NCBI GenBank assembly: GCA_009746045.1
Contig: RPFO01000670.1
Coordinates: forward strand, 1 to 64,000
Length of the DNA stretch: 64,000 nt
Source: Mesostigma viride
Lineage: Eukaryota > Streptophyta > Mesostigmatophyceae > Mesostigmatales > Mesostigmataceae
Direction: 5' to 3'
Each line of letters starts with the position of its first letter. Within the stretch, counting starts at the first letter, position 1. The translations under genes and the position numbers were made by a program. Positions 49,558 through 61,500 of the stretch are shown here, piece by piece. The notes under the pieces are model-generated. The model saw only the letters and a program-made list of their open reading frames with translations. It was not told the DNA's origin and ran no database searches.

Positions 49558-52500
49558 GCAACCTGCGGTCATGTAGGAGCACCGGGTAGTCAGTTATCTC
49601 CAGCCATCCAACGGCACGCTGCAACCTGCGGTCATGTAGGAGCACCGGGTAGTCAGTTATCTCCAGCCATCCAACGGCACGCTGCAACCTGCGGTCATGT
49701 AGGAGCACCGGGTAGTCAGTTATCTCCAGCCATCCAACGGCACGCTGCAACCTGCGGTCATGTAGGAGCACCGGGTAGTCAGTTATCTCCAGCCATCCAA
49801 CGGCACGCTGCAACCTGCGGTCATGTAGGAGCACCGGGTAGTCAGTTATCTCCAGCCATCCAACGGCACGCTGCAACCTGCGGTCATGTAGGAGCACCGG
49901 GTAGTCAGTTATCTCCAGCCATCCAACGGCACGCTGCAACCTGCGGTCATGTAGGAGCACCGGGTAGTCAGTTATCTCCAGCCATCCAACGGCACGCTGC
50001 AACCTGCGGTCATGTAGGAGCACCGGGTAGTCAGTTATCTCCAGCCATCCAACGGCACGCTGCAACCTGCGGTCATGTAGGAGCACCGGGTAGTCAGTTA
50101 TCTCCAGCCATCCAACGGCACGCTGCAACCTGCGGTCATGTAGGAGCACCGGGTAGTCAGTTATCTCCAGCCATCCAACGGCACGCTGCAACCTGCGGTC
50201 ATGTAGGAGCACCGGGTAGTCAGTTATCTCCAGCCATCCAACGGCACGCTGCAACCTGCGGTCATGTAGGAGCACCGGGTAGTCAGTTATCTCCAGCCAT
50301 CCAACGGCACGCTGCAACCTGCGGTCATGTAGGAGCACCGGGTAGTCAGTTATCTCCAGCCATCCAACGGCACGCTGCAACCTGCGGTCATGTAGGAGCA
50401 CCGGGTAGTCAGTTATCTCCAGCCATCCAACGGCACGCTGCAACCTGCGGTCATGTAGGAGCACCGGGTAGTCAGTTATCTCCAGCCATCCAACGGCACG
50501 CTGCAACCTGCGGTCATGTAGGAGCACCGGGTAGTCAGTTATCTCCAGCCATCCAACGGCACGCTGCAACCTGCGGTCATGTAGGAGCACCGGGTAGTCA
50601 GTTATCTCCAGCCATCCAACGGCACGCTGCAACCTGCGGTCATGTAGGAGCACCGGGTAGTCAGTTATCTCCAGCCATCCAACGGCACGCTGCAACCTGC
50701 GGTCATGTAGGAGCACCGGGTAGTCAGTTATCTCCAGCCATCCAACGGCACGCTGCAACCTGCGGTCATGTAGGAGCACCGGGTAGTCAGTTATCTCCAG
50801 CCATCCAACGGCACGCTGCAACCTGCGGTCATGTAGGAGCACCGGGTAGTCAGTTATCTCCAGCCATCCAACGGCACGCTGCAACCTGCGGTCATGTAGG
50901 AGCACCGGGTAGTCAGTTATCTCCAGCCATCCAACGGCACGCTGCAACCTGCGGTCATGTAGGAGCACCGGGTAGTCAGTTATCTCCAGCCATCCAACGG
51001 CACGCTGCAACCTGCGGTCATGTAGGAGCACCGGGTAGTCAGTTATCTCCAGCCATCCAACGGCACGCTGCAACCTGCGGTCATGTAGGAGCACCGGGTA
51101 GTCAGTTATCTCCAGCCATCCAACGGCACGCTGCAACCTGCGGTCATGTAGGAGCACCGGGTAGTCAGTTATCTCCAGCCATCCAACGGCACGCTGCAAC
51201 CTGCGGTCATGTAGGAGCACCGGGTAGTCAGTTATCTCCAGCCATCCAACGGCACGCTGCAACCTGCGGTCATGTAGGAGCACCGGGTAGTCAGTTATCT
51301 CCAGCCATCCAACGGCACGCTGCAACCTGCGGTCATGTAGGAGCACCGGGTAGTCAGTTATCTCCAGCCATCCAACGGCACGCTGCAACCTGCGGTCATG
51401 TAGGAGCACCGGGTAGTCAGTTATCTCCAGCCATCCAACGGCACGCTGCAACCTGCGGTCATGTAGGAGCACCGGGTAGTCAGTTATCTCCAGCCATCCA
51501 ACGGCACGCTGCAACCTGCGGTCATGTAGGAGCACCGGGTAGTCAGTTATCTCCAGCCATCCAACGGCACGCTGCAACCTGCGGTCATGTAGGAGCACCG
51601 GGTAGTCAGTTATCTCCAGCCATCCAACGGCACGCTGCAACCTGCGGTCATGTAGGAGCACCGGGTAGTCAGTTATCTCCAGCCATCCAACGGCACGCTG
51701 CAACCTGCGGTCATGTAGGAGCACCGGGTAGTCAGTTATCTCCAGCCATCCAACGGCACGCTGCAACCTGCGGTCATGTAGGAGCACCGGGTAGTCAGTT
51801 ATCTCCAGCCATCCAACGGCACGCTGCAACCTGCGGTCATGTAGGAGCACCGGGTAGTCAGTTATCTCCAGCCATCCAACGGCACGCTGCAACCTGCGGT
51901 CATGTAGGAGCACCGGGTAGTCAGTTATCTCCAGCCATCCAACGGCACGCTGCAACCTGCGGTCATGTAGGAGCACCGGGTAGTCAGTTATCTCCAGCCA
52001 TCCAACGGCACGCTGCAACCTGCGGTCATGTAGGAGCACCGGGTAGTCAGTTATCTCCAGCCATCCAACGGCACGCTGCAACCTGCGGTCATGTAGGAGC
52101 ACCGGGTAGTCAGTTATCTCCAGCCATCCAACGGCACGCTGCAACCTGCGGTCATGTAGGAGCACCGGGTAGTCAGTTATCTCCAGCCATCCAACGGCAC
52201 GCTGCAACCTGCGGTCATGTAGGAGCACCGGGTAGTCAGTTATCTCCAGCCATCCAACGGCACGCTGCAACCTGCGGTCATGTAGGAGCACCGGGTAGTC
52301 AGTTATCTCCAGCCATCCAACGGCACGCTGCAACCTGCGGTCATGTAGGAGCACCGGGTAGTCAGTTATCTCCAGCCATCCAACGGCACGCTGCAACCTG
52401 CGGTCATGTAGGAGCACCGGGTAGTCAGTTATCTCCAGCCATCCAACGGCACGCTGCAACCTGCGGTCATGTAGGAGCACCGGGTAGTCAGTTATCTCCA

Positions 52501-55500
52501 GCCATCCAACGGCACGCTGCAACCTGCGGTCATGTAGGAGCACCGGGTAGTCAGTTATCTCCAGCCATCCAACGGCACGCTGCAACCTGCGGTCATGTAG
52601 GAGCACCGGGTAGTCAGTTATCTCCAGCCATCCAACGGCACGCTGCAACCTGCGGTCATGTAGGAGCACCGGGTAGTCAGTTATCTCCAGCCATCCAACG
52701 GCACGCTGCAACCTGCGGTCATGTAGGAGCACCGGGTAGTCAGTTATCTCCAGCCATCCAACGGCACGCTGCAACCTGCGGTCATGTAGGAGCACCGGGT
52801 AGTCAGTTATCTCCAGCCATCCAACGGCACGCTGCAACCTGCGGTCATGTAGGAGCACCGGGTAGTCAGTTATCTCCAGCCATCCAACGGCACGCTGCAA
52901 CCTGCGGTCATGTAGGAGCACCGGGTAGTCAGTTATCTCCAGCCATCCAACGGCACGCTGCAACCTGCGGTCATGTAGGAGCACCGGGTAGTCAGTTATC
53001 TCCAGCCATCCAACGGCACGCTGCAACCTGCGGTCATGTAGGAGCACCGGGTAGTCAGTTATCTCCAGCCATCCAACGGCACGCTGCAACCTGCGGTCAT
53101 GTAGGAGCACCGGGTAGTCAGTTATCTCCAGCCATCCAACGGCACGCTGCAACCTGCGGTCATGTAGGAGCACCGGGTAGTCAGTTATCTCCAGCCATCC
53201 AACGGCACGCTGCAACCTGCGGTCATGTAGGAGCACCGGGTAGTCAGTTATCTCCAGCCATCCAACGGCACGCTGCAACCTGCGGTCATGTAGGAGCACC
53301 GGGTAGTCAGTTATCTCCAGCCATCCAACGGCACGCTGCAACCTGCGGTCATGTAGGAGCACCGGGTAGTCAGTTATCTCCAGCCATCCAACGGCACGCT
53401 GCAACCTGCGGTCATGTAGGAGCACCGGGTAGTCAGTTATCTCCAGCCATCCAACGGCACGCTGCAACCTGCGGTCATGTAGGAGCACCGGGTAGTCAGT
53501 TATCTCCAGCCATCCAACGGCACGCTGCAACCTGCGGTCATGTAGGAGCACCGGGTAGTCAGTTATCTCCAGCCATCCAACGGCACGCTGCAACCTGCGG
53601 TCATGTAGGAGCACCGGGTAGTCAGTTATCTCCAGCCATCCAACGGCACGCTGCAACCTGCGGTCATGTAGGAGCACCGGGTAGTCAGTTATCTCCAGCC
53701 ATCCAACGGCACGCTGCAACCTGCGGTCATGTAGGAGCACCGGGTAGTCAGTTATCTCCAGCCATCCAACGGCACGCTGCAACCTGCGGTCATGTAGGAG
53801 CACCGGGTAGTCAGTTATCTCCAGCCATCCAACGGCACGCTGCAACCTGCGGTCATGTAGGAGCACCGGGTAGTCAGTTATCTCCAGCCATCCAACGGCA
53901 CGCTGCAACCTGCGGTCATGTAGGAGCACCGGGTAGTCAGTTATCTCCAGCCATCCAACGGCACGCTGCAACCTGCGGTCATGTAGGAGCACCGGGTAGT
54001 CAGTTATCTCCAGCCATCCAACGGCACGCTGCAACCTGCGGTCATGTAGGAGCACCGGGTAGTCAGTTATCTCCAGCCATCCAACGGCACGCTGCAACCT
54101 GCGGTCATGTAGGAGCACCGGGTAGTCAGTTATCTCCAGCCATCCAACGGCACGCTGCAACCTGCGGTCATGTAGGAGCACCGGGTAGTCAGTTATCTCC
54201 AGCCATCCAACGGCACGCTGCAACCTGCGGTCATGTAGGAGCACCGGGTAGTCAGTTATCTCCAGCCATCCAACGGCACGCTGCAACCTGCGGTCATGTA
54301 GGAGCACCGGGTAGTCAGTTATCTCCAGCCATCCAACGGCACGCTGCAACCTGCGGTCATGTAGGAGCACCGGGTAGTCAGTTATCTCCAGCCATCCAAC
54401 GGCACGCTGCAACCTGCGGTCATGTAGGAGCACCGGGTAGTCAGTTATCTCCAGCCATCCAACGGCACGCTGCAACCTGCGGTCATGTAGGAGCACCGGG
54501 TAGTCAGTTATCTCCAGCCATCCAACGGCACGCTGCAACCTGCGGTCATGTAGGAGCACCGGGTAGTCAGTTATCTCCAGCCATCCAACGGCACGCTGCA
54601 ACCTGCGGTCATGTAGGAGCACCGGGTAGTCAGTTATCTCCAGCCATCCAACGGCACGCTGCAACCTGCGGTCATGTAGGAGCACCGGGTAGTCAGTTAT
54701 CTCCAGCCATCCAACGGCACGCTGCAACCTGCGGTCATGTAGGAGCACCGGGTAGTCAGTTATCTCCAGCCATCCAACGGCACGCTGCAACCTGCGGTCA
54801 TGTAGGAGCACCGGGTAGTCAGTTATCTCCAGCCATCCAACGGCACGCTGCAACCTGCGGTCATGTAGGAGCACCGGGTAGTCAGTTATCTCCAGCCATC
54901 CAACGGCACGCTGCAACCTGCGGTCATGTAGGAGCACCGGGTAGTCAGTTATCTCCAGCCATCCAACGGCACGCTGCAACCTGCGGTCATGTAGGAGCAC
55001 CGGGTAGTCAGTTATCTCCAGCCATCCAACGGCACGCTGCAACCTGCGGTCATGTAGGAGCACCGGGTAGTCAGTTATCTCCAGCCATCCAACGGCACGC
55101 TGCAACCTGCGGTCATGTAGGAGCACCGGGTAGTCAGTTATCTCCAGCCATCCAACGGCACGCTGCAACCTGCGGTCATGTAGGAGCACCGGGTAGTCAG
55201 TTATCTCCAGCCATCCAACGGCACGCTGCAACCTGCGGTCATGTAGGAGCACCGGGTAGTCAGTTATCTCCAGCCATCCAACGGCACGCTGCAACCTGCG
55301 GTCATGTAGGAGCACCGGGTAGTCAGTTATCTCCAGCCATCCAACGGCACGCTGCAACCTGCGGTCATGTAGGAGCACCGGGTAGTCAGTTATCTCCAGC
55401 CATCCAACGGCACGCTGCAACCTGCGGTCATGTAGGAGCACCGGGTAGTCAGTTATCTCCAGCCATCCAACGGCACGCTGCAACCTGCGGTCATGTAGGA

Positions 55501-58500
55501 GCACCGGGTAGTCAGTTATCTCCAGCCATCCAACGGCACGCTGCAACCTGCGGTCATGTAGGAGCACCGGGTAGTCAGTTATCTCCAGCCATCCAACGGC
55601 ACGCTGCAACCTGCGGTCATGTAGGAGCACCGGGTAGTCAGTTATCTCCAGCCATCCAACGGCACGCTGCAACCTGCGGTCATGTAGGAGCACCGGGTAG
55701 TCAGTTATCTCCAGCCATCCAACGGCACGCTGCAACCTGCGGTCATGTAGGAGCACCGGGTAGTCAGTTATCTCCAGCCATCCAACGGCACGCTGCAACC
55801 TGCGGTCATGTAGGAGCACCGGGTAGTCAGTTATCTCCAGCCATCCAACGGCACGCTGCAACCTGCGGTCATGTAGGAGCACCGGGTAGTCAGTTATCTC
55901 CAGCCATCCAACGGCACGCTGCAACCTGCGGTCATGTAGGAGCACCGGGTAGTCAGTTATCTCCAGCCATCCAACGGCACGCTGCAACCTGCGGTCATGT
56001 AGGAGCACCGGGTAGTCAGTTATCTCCAGCCATCCAACGGCACGCTGCAACCTGCGGTCATGTAGGAGCACCGGGTAGTCAGTTATCTCCAGCCATCCAA
56101 CGGCACGCTGCAACCTGCGGTCATGTAGGAGCACCGGGTAGTCAGTTATCTCCAGCCATCCAACGGCACGCTGCAACCTGCGGTCATGTAGGAGCACCGG
56201 GTAGTCAGTTATCTCCAGCCATCCAACGGCACGCTGCAACCTGCGGTCATGTAGGAGCACCGGGTAGTCAGTTATCTCCAGCCATCCAACGGCACGCTGC
56301 AACCTGCGGTCATGTAGGAGCACCGGGTAGTCAGTTATCTCCAGCCATCCAACGGCACGCTGCAACCTGCGGTCATGTAGGAGCACCGGGTAGTCAGTTA
56401 TCTCCAGCCATCCAACGGCACGCTGCAACCTGCGGTCATGTAGGAGCACCGGGTAGTCAGTTATCTCCAGCCATCCAACGGCACGCTGCAACCTGCGGTC
56501 ATGTAGGAGCACCGGGTAGTCAGTTATCTCCAGCCATCCAACGGCACGCTGCAACCTGCGGTCATGTAGGAGCACCGGGTAGTCAGTTATCTCCAGCCAT
56601 CCAACGGCACGCTGCAACCTGCGGTCATGTAGGAGCACCGGGTAGTCAGTTATCTCCAGCCATCCAACGGCACGCTGCAACCTGCGGTCATGTAGGAGCA
56701 CCGGGTAGTCAGTTATCTCCAGCCATCCAACGGCACGCTGCAACCTGCGGTCATGTAGGAGCACCGGGTAGTCAGTTATCTCCAGCCATCCAACGGCACG
56801 CTGCAACCTGCGGTCATGTAGGAGCACCGGGTAGTCAGTTATCTCCAGCCATCCAACGGCACGCTGCAACCTGCGGTCATGTAGGAGCACCGGGTAGTCA
56901 GTTATCTCCAGCCATCCAACGGCACGCTGCAACCTGCGGTCATGTAGGAGCACCGGGTAGTCAGTTATCTCCAGCCATCCAACGGCACGCTGCAACCTGC
57001 GGTCATGTAGGAGCACCGGGTAGTCAGTTATCTCCAGCCATCCAACGGCACGCTGCAACCTGCGGTCATGTAGGAGCACCGGGTAGTCAGTTATCTCCAG
57101 CCATCCAACGGCACGCTGCAACCTGCGGTCATGTAGGAGCACCGGGTAGTCAGTTATCTCCAGCCATCCAACGGCACGCTGCAACCTGCGGTCATGTAGG
57201 AGCACCGGGTAGTCAGTTATCTCCAGCCATCCAACGGCACGCTGCAACCTGCGGTCATGTAGGAGCACCGGGTAGTCAGTTATCTCCAGCCATCCAACGG
57301 CACGCTGCAACCTGCGGTCATGTAGGAGCACCGGGTAGTCAGTTATCTCCAGCCATCCAACGGCACGCTGCAACCTGCGGTCATGTAGGAGCACCGGGTA
57401 GTCAGTTATCTCCAGCCATCCAACGGCACGCTGCAACCTGCGGTCATGTAGGAGCACCGGGTAGTCAGTTATCTCCAGCCATCCAACGGCACGCTGCAAC
57501 CTGCGGTCATGTAGGAGCACCGGGTAGTCAGTTATCTCCAGCCATCCAACGGCACGCTGCAACCTGCGGTCATGTAGGAGCACCGGGTAGTCAGTTATCT
57601 CCAGCCATCCAACGGCACGCTGCAACCTGCGGTCATGTAGGAGCACCGGGTAGTCAGTTATCTCCAGCCATCCAACGGCACGCTGCAACCTGCGGTCATG
57701 TAGGAGCACCGGGTAGTCAGTTATCTCCAGCCATCCAACGGCACGCTGCAACCTGCGGTCATGTAGGAGCACCGGGTAGTCAGTTATCTCCAGCCATCCA
57801 ACGGCACGCTGCAACCTGCGGTCATGTAGGAGCACCGGGTAGTCAGTTATCTCCAGCCATCCAACGGCACGCTGCAACCTGCGGTCATGTAGGAGCACCG
57901 GGTAGTCAGTTATCTCCAGCCATCCAACGGCACGCTGCAACCTGCGGTCATGTAGGAGCACCGGGTAGTCAGTTATCTCCAGCCATCCAACGGCACGCTG
58001 CAACCTGCGGTCATGTAGGAGCACCGGGTAGTCAGTTATCTCCAGCCATCCAACGGCACGCTGCAACCTGCGGTCATGTAGGAGCACCGGGTAGTCAGTT
58101 ATCTCCAGCCATCCAACGGCACGCTGCAACCTGCGGTCATGTAGGAGCACCGGGTAGTCAGTTATCTCCAGCCATCCAACGGCACGCTGCAACCTGCGGT
58201 CATGTAGGAGCACCGGGTAGTCAGTTATCTCCAGCCATCCAACGGCACGCTGCAACCTGCGGTCATGTAGGAGCACCGGGTAGTCAGTTATCTCCAGCCA
58301 TCCAACGGCACGCTGCAACCTGCGGTCATGTAGGAGCACCGGGTAGTCAGTTATCTCCAGCCATCCAACGGCACGCTGCAACCTGCGGTCATGTAGGAGC
58401 ACCGGGTAGTCAGTTATCTCCAGCCATCCAACGGCACGCTGCAACCTGCGGTCATGTAGGAGCACCGGGTAGTCAGTTATCTCCAGCCATCCAACGGCAC

Positions 58501-61500
58501 GCTGCAACCTGCGGTCATGTAGGAGCACCGGGTAGTCAGTTATCTCCAGCCATCCAACGGCACGCTGCAACCTGCGGTCATGTAGGAGCACCGGGTAGTC
58601 AGTTATCTCCAGCCATCCAACGGCACGCTGCAACCTGCGGTCATGTAGGAGCACCGGGTAGTCAGTTATCTCCAGCCATCCAACGGCACGCTGCAACCTG
58701 CGGTCATGTAGGAGCACCGGGTAGTCAGTTATCTCCAGCCATCCAACGGCACGCTGCAACCTGCGGTCATGTAGGAGCACCGGGTAGTCAGTTATCTCCA
58801 GCCATCCAACGGCACGCTGCAACCTGCGGTCATGTAGGAGCACCGGGTAGTCAGTTATCTCCAGCCATCCAACGGCACGCTGCAACCTGCGGTCATGTAG
58901 GAGCACCGGGTAGTCAGTTATCTCCAGCCATCCAACGGCACGCTGCAACCTGCGGTCATGTAGGAGCACCGGGTAGTCAGTTATCTCCAGCCATCCAACG
59001 GCACGCTGCAACCTGCGGTCATGTAGGAGCACCGGGTAGTCAGTTATCTCCAGCCATCCAACGGCACGCTGCAACCTGCGGTCATGTAGGAGCACCGGGT
59101 AGTCAGTTATCTCCAGCCATCCAACGGCACGCTGCAACCTGCGGTCATGTAGGAGCACCGGGTAGTCAGTTATCTCCAGCCATCCAACGGCACGCTGCAA
59201 CCTGCGGTCATGTAGGAGCACCGGGTAGTCAGTTATCTCCAGCCATCCAACGGCACGCTGCAACCTGCGGTCATGTAGGAGCACCGGGTAGTCAGTTATC
59301 TCCAGCCATCCAACGGCACGCTGCAACCTGCGGTCATGTAGGAGCACCGGGTAGTCAGTTATCTCCAGCCATCCAACGGCACGCTGCAACCTGCGGTCAT
59401 GTAGGAGCACCGGGTAGTCAGTTATCTCCAGCCATCCAACGGCACGCTGCAACCTGCGGTCATGTAGGAGCACCGGGTAGTCAGTTATCTCCAGCCATCC
59501 AACGGCACGCTGCAACCTGCGGTCATGTAGGAGCACCGGGTAGTCAGTTATCTCCAGCCATCCAACGGCACGCTGCAACCTGCGGTCATGTAGGAGCACC
59601 GGGTAGTCAGTTATCTCCAGCCATCCAACGGCACGCTGCAACCTGCGGTCATGTAGGAGCACCGGGTAGTCAGTTATCTCCAGCCATCCAACGGCACGCT
59701 GCAACCTGCGGTCATGTAGGAGCACCGGGTAGTCAGTTATCTCCAGCCATCCAACGGCACGCTGCAACCTGCGGTCATGTAGGAGCACCGGGTAGTCAGT
59801 TATCTCCAGCCATCCAACGGCACGCTGCAACCTGCGGTCATGTAGGAGCACCGGGTAGTCAGTTATCTCCAGCCATCCAACGGCACGCTGCAACCTGCGG
59901 TCATGTAGGAGCACCGGGTAGTCAGTTATCTCCAGCCATCCAACGGCACGCTGCAACCTGCGGTCATGTAGGAGCACCGGGTAGTCAGTTATCTCCAGCC
60001 ATCCAACGGCACGCTGCAACCTGCGGTCATGTAGGAGCACCGGGTAGTCAGTTATCTCCAGCCATCCAACGGCACGCTGCAACCTGCGGTCATGTAGGAG
60101 CACCGGGTAGTCAGTTATCTCCAGCCATCCAACGGCACGCTGCAACCTGCGGTCATGTAGGAGCACCGGGTAGTCAGTTATCTCCAGCCATCCAACGGCA
60201 CGCTGCAACCTGCGGTCATGTAGGAGCACCGGGTAGTCAGTTATCTCCAGCCATCCAACGGCACGCTGCAACCTGCGGTCATGTAGGAGCACCGGGTAGT
60301 CAGTTATCTCCAGCCATCCAACGGCACGCTGCAACCTGCGGTCATGTAGGAGCACCGGGTAGTCAGTTATCTCCAGCCATCCAACGGCACGCTGCAACCT
60401 GCGGTCATGTAGGAGCACCGGGTAGTCAGTTATCTCCAGCCATCCAACGGCACGCTGCAACCTGCGGTCATGTAGGAGCACCGGGTAGTCAGTTATCTCC
60501 AGCCATCCAACGGCACGCTGCAACCTGCGGTCATGTAGGAGCACCGGGTAGTCAGTTATCTCCAGCCATCCAACGGCACGCTGCAACCTGCGGTCATGTA
60601 GGAGCACCGGGTAGTCAGTTATCTCCAGCCATCCAACGGCACGCTGCAACCTGCGGTCATGTAGGAGCACCGGGTAGTCAGTTATCTCCAGCCATCCAAC
60701 GGCACGCTGCAACCTGCGGTCATGTAGGAGCACCGGGTAGTCAGTTATCTCCAGCCATCCAACGGCACGCTGCAACCTGCGGTCATGTAGGAGCACCGGG
60801 TAGTCAGTTATCTCCAGCCATCCAACGGCACGCTGCAACCTGCGGTCATGTAGGAGCACCGGGTAGTCAGTTATCTCCAGCCATCCAACGGCACGCTGCA
60901 ACCTGCGGTCATGTAGGAGCACCGGGTAGTCAGTTATCTCCAGCCATCCAACGGCACGCTGCAACCTGCGGTCATGTAGGAGCACCGGGTAGTCAGTTAT
61001 CTCCAGCCATCCAACGGCACGCTGCAACCTGCGGTCATGTAGGAGCACCGGGTAGTCAGTTATCTCCAGCCATCCAACGGCACGCTGCAACCTGCGGTCA
61101 TGTAGGAGCACCGGGTAGTCAGTTATCTCCAGCCATCCAACGGCACGCTGCAACCTGCGGTCATGTAGGAGCACCGGGTAGTCAGTTATCTCCAGCCATC
61201 CAACGGCACGCTGCAACCTGCGGTCATGTAGGAGCACCGGGTAGTCAGTTATCTCCAGCCATCCAACGGCACGCTGCAACCTGCGGTCATGTAGGAGCAC
61301 CGGGTAGTCAGTTATCTCCAGCCATCCAACGGCACGCTGCAACCTGCGGTCATGTAGGAGCACCGGGTAGTCAGTTATCTCCAGCCATCCAACGGCACGC
61401 TGCAACCTGCGGTCATGTAGGAGCACCGGGTAGTCAGTTATCTCCAGCCATCCAACGGCACGCTGCAACCTGCGGTCATGTAGGAGCACCGGGTAGTCAG

